Shown one piece after another: positions 11,880 through 23,176 of a stretch of DNA of 64,000 nt. Within the stretch, counting starts at the first letter, position 1, and the number at the start of each line of letters is the position of its first letter. The translations under genes and the position numbers were made by a program. This DNA comes from Pampus argenteus (taxonomy: Eukaryota > Chordata > Actinopteri > Scombriformes > Stromateidae): the NCBI GenBank assembly GCA_036937835.1, contig CM072864.1, positions 303,001-367,000 on the forward strand, read 5' to 3'. The notes beneath the pieces are model-generated. The model made no database searches. It had not been told where the DNA came from and worked only from the letters and a program-made list of their open reading frames with translations.

Positions 11880-14800
11880 AGAGGAGTTCATCATTTAAAA
11901 ATTAACTCAACATCTCCAAGAGTCCAAAACAAGATAATTAAATGTGGACTCTTGAATATTAGGTCCTTGTCCTCTAAAGCTGTTTTAGTAAATGAATTAA
12001 TATCTGAATATGATATTGATTTATTCTGCCTCACTGAAACCTGGTTGCAGGAGGATGAATATGTTAGTTTAAATGAATCCACTCCCCCCAGTCACTGTAA
12101 TACTCATATTCCTCGAAGTACTGGTCGAGGTGGTGGAGTTGGAGCCATATTTGACTCTAGTTTACTCATTAATCCTAAACCTAAACTAAATTATAATTCA
12201 TTTGAAAGTCTCGTTCTTAGCCTGACTCACCCAACCTGGAAAACATTTTTAATAACCTTTGAGTTCTTATTACTGGACTATAAGCCTTTTTGCAGAAACT
12301 TCTACAGCAGATGTTTATCTGACAGTGCTGTAGCCAAATTTAAGGAAACGATTACTATAGTATTAAATTCAATGCCATGTCTTAATGTTACAGAGGACTT
12401 AGCAGCTTCCTGTAGCCCCTCACACATAGATCAGCTCGTTAGTAATACTACAGAGTCATTACAGACAACTCTTGACTCTATTGCACCTCTGAAAAAGAAG
12501 ACAATAAAACAGAGGAGGTTAGCACCATGGTATAGCCAGCACACTCACAAATTAAAGCAAGAGGCACGTAAATCTGAACGTAAATGGCGTGCCTCTAAAC
12601 TGGAAGAATCTCGCCTAGCCTGGCAAGATAATCTTGCAATTTATAGGAAGGCTCTGCGTAATGCCAGAACAGCCTATTATTCCTCATTAATTGAGGAAAA
12701 TAAGAACAACCCCAGGTTTCTCTTCAGCACTGTAGCCAGGCTAACAGAGAACCACAGCTCTATTGAGTCATCTATTCCATTAAGCCTAACTAGTAATGAC
12801 TTCATGAGCTTCTTTAATGATAAAATTATAAATATTAGAGACAAAATTCATCACCTTTTGCCCTCAACAGGTACTCATCTGAATTGTGATGCAGCAAGTT
12901 TGGAAATAGCTATAAAACCTGATATATATTTAGACTGCTTTTCTCCCGTCGACCTTCAACAAATAACTTCAATAATTTCTTCATCTAAGCCGTCAACCTG
13001 TCTCTTAGACCCCATCCCAACCAGGCTGCTTAAAGATGTATTACCTTTAGTTAGCCCTTCCTTGTTGGATATGATTAATCTGTCTTTATTATCAGGATAT
13101 GTACCACAGTCCTTTAAAATAGCTGTGATTAAACCTCTTCTTAAAAAACCAACTCTAGATCAAGAGGTTTTAGCTAATTACAGACCGATATTAAACCTTT
13201 CATTCCTCTCGAAGGTACTTGAGAAAGCTGTAGCCAGCTCTGTAATTTTCTCCATACAAACAGTTTATTCGAGGAGTTTCAGTCAGGATTTAGAGTAAAT
13301 CATAGCACAGAGACCGCACTAGTTAAAGTTACAAACGACCTCCTAATGGCATCGGACAAAGGACTCATCTCAGTACTTGTCCTATTAGATCTTAGTGCCG
13401 CATTTGAAACCATTGACCATCAGATTCTTTAACAGAGACTGGAATATCAAATTGGCATCAAAGGAACCGCCCTAGGCTGGTTTAAGTCATATTTCTTAGA
13501 CCGTTCTCAGTTTGTTCATATTCATGATGAATCCTCCATGCAAACCAAAGTTTCTCATGGAGTCCCACAAGGTTCTGTATTAGGGCCACTTCTATTCAGT
13601 TTATATATGCTTCCTCTAGGGAACATTATTAGGAATCACTCCATTAACTAAAAAATTGGATGACCCACAATTTTCTGATGCTAAATTCAGATAAAACTGA
13701 AGTTCTCGTAATTGGACCCAAATACCTCAGAAACTATCATTCCAGAGATTTAGCCTTAGACGGGATCACCCTGGCCTCCAGCTCTGCCGTAAAGAATCTT
13801 GGAGTTGTCTTTGATCAGGATTTGTCCTTTAATGACTATATAAAACTAATTTCGAGGACTGCATTCTTCCACCTAACATTGCAAAATCAGACACATCATA
13901 TCTCAAGTAGATGCGGAAAAACTAGTCCATGCATTTGTTACTTCTAGGCTGGACTATTGTAACTCTTTGTTATCAGGCTGCTCTAATAAGTCTCTTAAGA
14001 GTTTGCAGCAGATTCAGAACGCTGCTGCACGTGTTCTGACAGGAACCAAAATCAGAGATCACATCTCTCCCATTTTGGCTTCCTTGCACTGGCTACCCGT
14101 TAAATCCATCACCATCATATCTAAAAAAGGTCATAGTACCTTACTACCCCACTAGAACATTGCGCTCCCAGGATGGTGGGTTCCTTGTGGTTCCTATAGT
14201 GTCTAAAAGTAGATTGGGAGCCAGAGCTTTCAGCTATCAAGCTCCTCTTCTGTGGAATAAACTACCACTCTGTGTTCGGGAGGCAGACACGGTCAACACC
14301 TTTAAGAGTAGACTTAAGACTTTCCTTTTTGATAAAGCTTATAATTAGGGCTGGCTCAGGTCATCCCTTAGTTATGCTGCCATAGGACTAGACTGCCGGG
14401 GGACTCACACACTCTCTTCTTCTCTCTCTCTCATTCTCTCTCTCTCCTTATATATCCATCTATCTAATCCATCTATCTATCATGTTACTAATTAAACTTC
14501 TGCCCCGGAGTTTCTGTGCTCTCTCGTCCAGCAGGTTCTTGTGGACTGTGCCTGCTGCTGTGGTCCTGTGTGGCGTCTTCTGCATGTGTTGTCACCGTCA
14601 TCATTGTTACCATATCCCCATTACAGATTATAGTTAGTTAATGATTTGCTGCTGTGCATCTGTGTCTCTATCACAAGTTCCACTGTTACTGGAACAATTG
14701 TCATTCATTGTAACCAATTCTCTTTTTAAAAGGTTTTTTGGTGGGCATGTTTTTCCTCACTTGAATCAAGGGTCTAAGGACAGAGGGTGTCACTCCCTGT

Positions 14801-14884
14801 ACAGATTGTAAAGCCCTCTGAGACAAATGTATTTTGTGACTTTGGGCTATACAAATAAAATTTGATTTGATTTGATTTGATCTG
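11880..14884 (+). mobile_element. L2/Maui-like non-LTR retrotransposon, defective
   Basis: The element reads 5' to 3' as an apurinic endonuclease start (NIRSLSSK...LTETWL), a linker, a reverse transcriptase (NYRPI...HGVPQGSVLGP) and a C-terminal region (NAAARVL, LASLHWLPVK, FSYQAPLLWNKLP). A 3' untranslated region follows, and it ends in a TTTGA-repeated tail (about 14862-14884). The tail matches those at 2620-2846, 22600-22757 and 23062-23176, which are other copies. The exact 5' end is not visible, so the left boundary is approximate. Confidence 0.85.
11952..14348 (+). pseudogene. L2-like ORF2 (endonuclease/reverse transcriptase), broken
   Basis: The first open part (11952-13298, 448 aa) starts in the endonuclease. 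It jumps from the early strand FESLVLSL straight to FLITFEF near 12240, so the GDFN and most of the SDH catalytic segment are deleted. The reverse transcriptase then runs into a frameshift near 13260, a stop in the IDHQIL region (about 13430), and a deletion near 13640-13655. That deletion removes the whole YADD catalytic box, because LPLGNIIR is followed almost at once by WMTHNFLMLNSDKTEV. A further deletion near 14100-14150 shortens the C-terminal region. The copy cannot encode active enzyme. Confidence 0.85.
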
Positions 14885-15473
14885 AATAGGGGGTCTAAGG
14901 ACAGAGGATGTTGTGTTGCTGCCCCTAATTGTCTGGTTAAGCAAAACATTTAGAGACTGATATGTGAGTCTTTACATGTACTGGTAACACTAATTAAGAA
15001 ATTATCACAACAGCTCATTCCATGAAGAATAGGGAAAACAGAACAGAACCTTTCCTGTGAAACACACTGAATTCAAAAATCTGTAAATTCAACAAAATGT
15101 TGTGTGTTTCATAAGAGATGAGTTCGGGAGATGGGAGGAGGTGATGGAGCAGTGAGTGTTATGTGGGCAGGTGATGATGTGGTGGGGGGCTGTTACAGCA
15201 AGGCAATAACACCACCTGTCAGTTTTAAGTGTTGTTGACGTGTTAACGGTTGTATAAGCGAGATGATGCAGCCTGTTGACTCCTGATCTAGGAAACATGA
15301 CCCGGGTCACCCAGCAGGATTTAAACCCAGTAGCAGCTCCATACATTCAGGATTATGGATTATCCATCTGTCAGAGATGCCGCAGAGATGCTCCTCCACA
15401 GCAAACAACAAGGTGACCTTGCTGACCCTGACAACAGACACAGGAGTTACAAACTACAGTCATGAAAGAAGAA

Positions 15474-15720
15474 TTTTAAAGGGGACATATTTTGTTTTTT
15501 GTGGTTTTCTGTTATTTATATTCTGTTCTGATGTCGGATGTTAAACATGGCGAAAGTTCCCAAACTTGATGTGAACAGATGTAGAAATGCTGCCTGCCCT
15601 GTCAAAAGTCACAAATTCAACCAGCTCCGATGGTGTTTTTTCTACCTAGCTGTAGAAACGAGCTGATGTTGATTTAGAAGAATGTAAACTAAAGGTCATC
15701 AGGGCGGTTGTAGCATTGAC
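15474..15720 (+). repeat. Dispersed fish-type repeat
   Basis: The sequence opens 'aaaggggacatatttt' and continues through 'gatgtcggatgttaaacatgg' and 'agaaatgctgcctgccctg', a motif order I associate with abundant non-autonomous repeats in teleosts. Similar pieces (a block like 'gcatttctac') occur inverted near 3340-3360 and 24110-24135. The assignment rests on recalled pattern, so it is tentative. Confidence 0.45.
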
Positions 15721-16112
15721 ACTGTCATCCTAAAAGCCACATCGCCAGTTTGGCTGATAATAAATTAGCATATAATTTCAGTAAAAAAACAATGTGACAA
15801 AAAAGACGGACACAGCTCAGTATGTAAAAACATAAGAGAGTTTCTGCTCAGATAGAGTATAATCTGGTTCTTGTGTATCTGCACACACTAACCTTCAGGT
15901 GAGAAACCTTCTGACTCTTAAACAGGATATTTACCAAGACATGGAAACTTGTCTTTAGATTCTGGTTATGACAGATATCTCACAGTGATGCAATGAAACA
16001 GGAAGTCGACATCTAGAGGATGAAGGTTTGAAAAGTTCAGCAGTTGTGTCTGTTTGTAATAAGGCTCCATCAAACTGTCCAATATCTGACCTTCTTATCG
16101 GAGGATCTGTGA

Positions 16113-16115
<3 letters not shown>

Positions 16116-16158
<43 letters not shown>
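16116..16158. repeat. (GT)n microsatellite
   Basis: A pure run of about 21 GT dinucleotides in non-coding DNA. Confidence 0.95.
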
Positions 16159-16161
<3 letters not shown>

Positions 16162-17505
16162 GAGGCTGTTGACTGTGTGACTCATTCTGAACATTAGACT
16201 GGCTCTAATGGACCAGTTTAGACACGCTTGATTGAACGACAACTGTGTTTGGTCTGTTTCTCTGCAGCCCCAAACTGAAATGTATGTTCATGGAGTTCAA
16301 TGTGTTGACCTCACAAACTTTCTGGCTTAATAACAACAACGGATCACTGCAGTTTTGGCAAAAGCTTGAGAACAAAGAATAACGTAGAAACATTATGAAA
16401 AGATGTACCAGTCAGAATCAGAATCAGAATCAGAACAACTTTATTTATCCCGAAGGAAATTAGTGTGCCAGAGTTACAAGAAATAAAGAAGTATAAGCCA
16501 TAAAAGAAGTAAAGGCAAAAAATAACAATAATAAATAATAGAAATACAATAAGAAATGCCATATGAAACAAGTGATAAGATAAGGAGTGCAAGTTGGTTT
16601 TGTTTAAAAATAACCCAATTAAGAATCATTTTAAGACAAAACCTTTTTTTCTGCTGTTAGAGGACTCCATTAAAGGGATTTTTTTTCCTTAAAACTGGCT
16701 TCTCGGGCAGTGCTTACACTTCGGTTCTGTTCTGTTGGTTCCAACCAGGGAAGCAAATTTTAAGCAATTTCCTTATTTTATAGTCGGCCACAATAACAAT
16801 CTATTATGTATCTTTAACTATTTATGAAATGCATTGGATGTTTTTCCATTATAAAATGTTTTAATCACTGATGTAGACCCACAACTCTAGACATTTCACT
16901 CAACTACAGACAATCTTTAGCTTTGTTAAAACTGGGTGGAAACAATGACAGAGTTTAAAAACTCTTTGCAGAACCAGTCCAGAGTCTTCAGAGTGTCCGT
17001 TCAGTCAGACTGGTTTAATAGAAAATAATATGCAGACCTGATCTGCATGATGGAGGGATGCACGTTGTTAACTGAAGCTAACATTAGTCCAGCTGCTGGG
17101 GATAGCTGCTCAGCTCGAACATATGTTCAGGGGACACACACATACTGTTGCTACAACCTTACCAGTCCAGGGCATTAACATTTCCTGCTACTCTAAAATG
17201 CATTTATGCTCAGAGCAGAGAGCCGTCACTTAAACTTCAAGTCCTGCTGGTTCTGAACGTTATCACTGCAGCTACAGCGCAACTCACGCAGCTCACGCAG
17301 TTCGCAGCCTGCATAAACCAGGATGCTAGTTCATAGTTAGCATGAGCCTCAGACAGCTAAATCACACAGCCGCCTTTATTCTGCAGTGTTCTTCAACACA
17401 ACAGCCATAGTGAGCAGAGTGAATATTTTCAGACTTTTCTTTAATCAATTAAATTATTACTGGAAATGTTGATAATCAATTTATCACTCACGCCCCTACT
17501 TCCAA

Positions 17506-19852
17506 AAAACTCCTTCTTCTTCTTCTCCTTCTTTCGGCTTTTCCATTCAGGAGTCTCCACAGTGAATCAGTTGCCTCCATCTAACCCTCACTTCTGTATT
17601 CTCTCACACCAACTACCTTCTTGTCCTCTTTCACTACATCCATATATCTCCTCTTTGGTCTTCCTCTAGTCTAGACCTTATGTCTGACAGTTCAAAACTC
17701 AGCATCCTTCTACCAATATATTCACTATCTCTCCTCTGGACATGTCTGAACCATCTCAGTCTGGCCTCTCTGACTTTATCTCCAAACCCTCTAACATGTG
17801 CTGTCCCTCTGATGTACTCATTCCTGATCCTATCCATCCTGATCACTCCCAAGACACCTCAGCATCTTCATCTCTGCTACCTCCAGCTCTGCCTCCTGTC
17901 TTTTCCTCAGTGTTACTGTCTCTAGACCAAACAACATTGCTGGTCTCACCACAGTTTTGTACACCTTTCCTTTCATTTTAGCTGAAACTTTTCTATCACA
18001 CATCACACCTGACAGTTTTCTCCACCTGTTCCAACCTGCCTGCACACACTTCTTCACCTATTTTCCACACTCCCTAATTGCTCTGGACTGTTGACCCTAA
18101 ATACATAAAAATTCTCCACCTTCTTTCTCTTCTCCCAGTAACCTCACTCTTCCACTCTGGTCCCTCTCATTCACTCACATACTCTGTCTTGCTGCGGCTG
18201 ACCTTCATTCCTCTCCTTACAAGGGAAAACCTTCACCTCTTTAGCTTCTCCTCCACCTGTTACATGCTCTCAGTACGGATCACAATGTCATCTGCAAACA
18301 TCATAGTCTATGGAGATTCCTGTCTAACCTGTCTGTCTGTCAGCCTGTCCATCACCATAGCAAACAAGAAGGGGCTCAGAGCTGATCCCTGATGCAGTCC
18401 CAACTCCACTTTGAACTCCTTTGTCACACCTCACCACTGTCTTACAGCCCTCATACATGTCCTGCACCACTGTAACATACTTCTCTGCCACTCCAGACAT
18501 CATACAATACCACAGTTCCTCTCTGGGCACCCTGTCACAAGCTTTCTCCAGATCTACAAAGACACAGTGCAGCTCCCTCTGACCATCTCTGTACCTCTCT
18601 ATCAACATCCTCAAACCAAAGACACTTCTGCCCTTACTCTAGCTTCAACTACTCTTTCCCATACCTTCATTGTATGGCTCATTGACTTTATTCCTCTGTA
18701 GCTGCCACAACAACCCAGGAAAAAACTATACTGCCACCTCTCCTAGACACATATCTACACAGGTATATCATCAGGACCGAGTGCCTTTCCACTCTTCATC
18801 CTCTTCAATGCCCTCCTCACTTCATCCTTTCTGATATTTGCTACATCCTGGTCCACAACAGTCACCTCTTTTACTCTTCGTTCTCTCTTTCCATCTTCTC
18901 ATCACACTATTGGCACCTGTCAATACACTTCCATCTCTATCTTTAACCTGACCTGCTGTACGTTTTTCCCATCTCTGTCTCTCTACCATGTCAACCTGTA
19001 CAGATCGGTCTCTCCCTCCTTACTGTCCAAACTAACATACAAGTCATTGTAAGCCACTTGTTGCCACCTCTACTTTCACCTTACGCTGCACGTCTCTGTA
19101 CTCCTGTCTACTCTTTTCAGTCCTCTCTGTGTCCTACTTCTTCTTAGCTAACCTCTTTCTCCGTATACACTCCTGCACCTCCTCATTCCACCACCAAGTC
19201 TCCTTATCTACTTTCCAGGCCAAGTGCACTCCTACCTGTCTCCCTGATCACATTAGCTGTAGTTGTCCAGTCATCTGGAAGCACCTTCTGTCCACCCAGA
19301 TCCTTGTCTTAACTTTTTCCTAAAAGTCCTGCAACATTCTTCCTTTTTCAGCTTCCAACATTTTGTCCTCTGCTCTAACTTTACCATCTTCAGTAGTCTA
19401 CCTGTGTGATCCTACCTCCACTCTTATAGGTCACCCTATGTTCCTGCCTCTTCTGAAAGAAAGTATTCACTACAGCCATTTTCATCCTTTTTGCAAAATC
19501 CACCACTACCTGTCCTTCTGCATTCCTCTCCTGGATACCAAATCTGCCCATCACCTCATCATCTCTGTTTCCTGCACCAACATGTCCATTGACGTCTGCA
19601 CCAATGACGACTCTCTCACCTCTAGGGATGCTCTGCATCACTTCATCAAGGTCCAACTGATATCCTTCTCCTCCAGCTCACATCCTACCTGTGGAGCATA
19701 CCCACTAACAACATTGAACATCACACCTTCGATTTCTAGCTTCAGACTCATCACTCTATCTGACACTCTTTTTAACTCCAGGACACTCCTAACAAACTCC
19801 TCCTTCAAGATAACTCCTACACCATTACTCTTACTATCTACACCATGATAAA
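17506..19852 (-). mobile_element. RTE/BovB-like LINE copy 2, 5'-truncated and frameshifted
   Basis: Minus-strand frames in order from 19852 leftward are an endonuclease (FYHGVDSKSNGVGVILKEE, SGYAPQVGCE, VVIGADVNGHVGAGN), a reverse transcriptase (CVFVDLEKACDRVPREELW; MFADDIV near 18280-18305) and a C-terminal part (VVRPAMLFGLETVTLRK, RIRNEYIRGTAHV, WFRHVQRRDSEYIGRRML). The element finishes with an A-rich GAAGAA tail at 17506-17540. These are RTE-clade hallmarks, similar to sequences often mis-annotated as craniofacial development protein 2. The reading frame is broken several times. The N-terminal endonuclease start is missing, so the copy is 5'-truncated near 19852. Confidence 0.85.
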
Positions 19853-19994
19853 ATGTATTGAAACAGTTTAAATAAAGCAATTAAAATCAATACTCATTAA
19901 GAAATGTGAGATTATTAGTTTTGTGGTTCAATGAATCTGTGTTTGTACAAACCAGCCTGAGAATCAGTGATCAGTGCCTGCAACAGGTCTCCAC

Positions 19995-19996
<2 letters not shown>

Positions 19997-20032
<36 letters not shown>
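19997..20032. repeat. (GT)n microsatellite
   Basis: A pure GT run just outside the RTE copy, followed by GTAT variants to about 20050. Confidence 0.95.
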
Positions 20033-20040
<8 letters not shown>

Positions 20041-20179
20041 GTATGTGTGTCAATGAGGGTGGGCGGTTAAGTACATGTTCACTGACACTCCCTGAAACAC
20101 AAATAAGTGCCTGCTGACTCACTCAGACCAGATGCTGATGTAAACTCTCTGGCTTTATTGATGCCGAGGTTGTTTTCTC

Positions 20180-20880
20180 TGCATCAACCCTCCAGGTGTT
20201 CCACTTCCTGCCTGTAGTCAGACTTGTTGTTGTTAGCAATTCGTCCAACCACAGCTGTGTCATCTGCAAACTTCACGATTAGACAGCTCGGATGTCTCGC
20301 TGAGCAGTCATGTGTGAGCAGAGTGAACAGAAGGGGGCTCAGCACACAACCCTGAGGGGAGCCTGTGCTGAGGGCGATAGCGGAGTAGGAAATGTCATGG
20401 ATCTTCACACACTTCCTATTGGGGTGAGGGCAACCGGCCGATAGTCATTCAGGCCTGTCACTGTGGAGTTTTTGGGGATGGGGATAATTGTGGCGGTCTT
20501 CAGGCAGGTAGGGACCGCTGAAGGCTGGAAGGCTGAGTCCGGTATGTTGTCATTCAGCCAGGTTTCCTTAAAACAAAGCACCGCACAGTTATTCATCTCA
20601 CGAGAAACCCTCAGTCTGAGTCGAAGCAGGTCCATCTTGTTGTCCAGGGAGCGGACATTGGAGAGAAACAATGGCGGGATTGGTGGTCTCCCTGCATTAG
20701 CCTTTAGCCTGGTTACCTTTATCCCTCTTCTGCTTCCTTGCACACCGCTTCCGTTTGCCCTTTGTCCGGCGGACACCTCTGCACCAGTCCGATGTCCTCA
20801 GGAGCTGAGTCCGAGGGCCATTGTTGTTGTTGGTGCTGCTGCTGCTGTTGTGTCTCTGGTCGAACCATCCTTTATTTTGA
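20180..20880 (-). mobile_element. Rex1-like LINE relic with internal deletions
   Basis: The minus-strand frame at 20405-20776 starts with an endonuclease (PPLFLSNVRSLDNKMD, CFKETWLND) and jumps directly to the reverse-transcriptase entry (CLKTATIIPIPK, LNDYRPVALTPI). A second frame at 20184-20408 carries STGSPQGCVLSPLLF and the intact catalytic box VKFADDTAVVG. The order and wording fit the Rex1/Babar-like group of fish non-LTR elements. Most of the endonuclease, part of the polymerase and everything after EVEHLEG are missing. Both element ends are uncertain. Confidence 0.75.
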
Positions 20881-22599
20881 AAAGTTCGGTTCAGCTGTAT
20901 TTTATACGCTTGTTAGCCCAAGCAACACGAGTGAAGATGGCCTCGGGACCAACGGAAAGGGTACTAAAGGAGGGCTTGACCCCGGGAGCACAAGAAGCCA
21001 CTGCACTAGTTCCTTCCACCTCATGGCTTGGTTTCTGCTCTGATATGCATTGTCAGCTGTCCTGTCCAGACCTTATATAGATAGTAGATCTTCCTGCTGC
21101 CCAGTTAGCATTCAGGTAGTGGTTTGTTTTTATTTAGATGTATCTCTGTTGTAATATATTTCAGACTGGGGTTTTAAGTGTTTCTCTTCCTGACTGAGCT
21201 TTAACGACAGCTTCAAAGGCCCCCATTAGAAGTCAGCTTCAAATATTAATAACTGCAGCCAGCCAGCTTGCACTTTAATTAATACCTCTGACTCACACAA
21301 ACACGGCCATAATCTCACACTTCACAGTAGCAAACATCAACACAAACACCTTGAACTGACTTAGAATATACATTTTTTCTCCTCCATTTTTCTGTGTTCT
21401 GGTACAAAAAAGTAAATACCACAACCGTGGACACTTTGTGCTGTTGGAGCTCATTTAAATACGGGGCATATTTTAATAATGATAATACATGAGCAATACA
21501 TAACCAACCAACTAAACTGGTGAGCATACATCCATGAGCATGCTACCTGCATGCTAAAGCTAATTGGCGCATTGCCAAAATGTTCCAAGTGGAGCTCCAG
21601 TTGGAGTACGTTGATTACCGGTAACTGGGGGTGGGGTATTTAATGATGTGTTTTATGCAGTACCACAGACCTTATTTCAGTCAGCATGCAACATTGAAGG
21701 CTCCCGATCACCTTTCTTCACCATTAAGGCTCCAGAAATTTAATAACAGGCTTTGTCGCCCTTATAAAAGTTGTGTTGTTGACACAATCTAGTACCTTTT
21801 TTAATAAATAAGTTTTAAACATTTTTCAGCTGTCATTGTTTGTCCTGAAAATGTAACCAGGAGAGTTTAAAATGTCAATCACCTGACAGTGACCTTTCTA
21901 ATGGCAAAGATTTAAACTTGTAACAGCAGGAAACACACAATATCCATGTCCTGGCACACCTGAATGGAACACAGCCATAATTAATTAGAGCTGACGAGTC
22001 TCTGTGTCTGCTGTGAGAAAGGTTAGGTTGAGTAATCAGCACAATGGTAAACTGGCTCCAACAGCTCACCTCTCTACTCTGCTGCACTTGGGTTGGGCAG
22101 GAAATTCCTCTTCAGGTTTTTTGCCAAGCTAAATTGACTCTGGACTCTGCAGGTAAGTGCACATCAACATGTAAACACACAGACTGTTGTCAAAGAGCCA
22201 CCTAGTATCTGCTGGTTTTCTTCCATTTCAGCATTTCATGTGACGTCTGTCTACCAAGAATGCACTCCAACACAAAGGTATTAGACTCATTAAATCTATG
22301 ACTGTGAGAACGTGTCGAGCATAAGATTCAAAAGTTAGGTTCCCAAACCAGAATTAAAACTTGTTTCAGATGAACAGACTTTTAAACTTAAGTCATGGTT
22401 AAGGCTGTTAGCATTGTCAGCATTTAGAATTAAGAATTTGGCCACAGACTGGTCTTCAGAAAGTTTCCTCCAGCTATGAGACTATGTAAACAAACTGTAG
22501 TGGCAGGATTTCACTTCTTTTTCTCCTTCTTCACTACAAATGTAAGATAAGAGGGAAGTTTGTGTGTTACCACAGCTCAGTCAAAGAATCCTCAGCAGA

Positions 22600-22757
22600 T
22601 TGTGGCATCCACTGCATGTGTTGTCACCGTCATCATTGTTACCATATCTCATTACAATTTATAGTTAATGATTTGCTGCTGCTGTGCATCTGAGACGAAT
22701 GTTTTTTGTGACTTTGGGCTATACAAACAAAATTTGATTTGAAATAAAATTTGATTT
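22600..22757 (+). mobile_element. L2-like LINE 3' fragment
   Basis: The block 'tgcatgtgttgtcaccgtc' to 'atgatttgctgctg', then 'tgactttgggctatacaaa' and a TTTGA tail, repeats 14580-14884 with an internal deletion. It is a 5'-truncated copy with the same orientation. Confidence 0.8.
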
Positions 22758-23061
22758 GATTTTGAAGTGCCTACAGCAGTTCCATCTACTCTTCACTAAA
22801 TGATCTGATGTCTGGATAACAAACCAGTATGAACACAATGTCTCTGTGTGACCATAAAGTTCAGCTTTGCAAGCTGTAACAAGCCATCGATACAAGCAAA
22901 CATACATTAAGACCAAACAGCATCTCTGAAAATGCAGACAGAAGAAAAATTATAGAGTTGTAAATCGACTCATTAATCTGTTTTTTTTTTTAGTGTGGAT
23001 ATCAAAGCCTGTGAGGTTGCTGGAGTTCAACACATGAGAAATAAATAAACAGCATAACTCA

Positions 23062-23176
23062 CTCTTTGATCAAATCAAATTTTATTTATATAGCCCAAAA
23101 TCACAAAATACATTTGTCTCATAGGGCTTTACAATCTGTACAGGGAGTGAAACCCTCTGTCCTTAGACCCTCGATT
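23062..23176 (-). mobile_element. L2-like LINE 3' tail, inverted
   Basis: Starts with the ATCAAATCAAA tail and matches the complement of 14760-14884 through 'ccctctgtccttagacc'. A short truncated copy on the minus strand. Confidence 0.8.

Larger units (their letters stand above)
14885..17505. other. Non-coding interval with repeat fragments
   Basis: No gene is recognised. It includes a dispersed repeat at 15474-15720, a (GT)n run at 16116-16158 and a retroposon-tail-like stretch at 16412-16470 (CAGAAT repeats followed by 'actttatttatcccgaag'). Confidence 0.5.

Noticed and set aside
11952..13298. 448-codon frame considered as a possible host gene
   Set aside because: Motifs are those of a non-LTR retrotransposon, catalytic segments are deleted, and the element continues through frameshifts to an L2-type tail.
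20463..21080. 205-codon plus-strand frame
   Set aside because: It is the opposite-strand shadow of the Rex1-like relic, whose minus-strand frames carry real endonuclease and reverse-transcriptase motifs.
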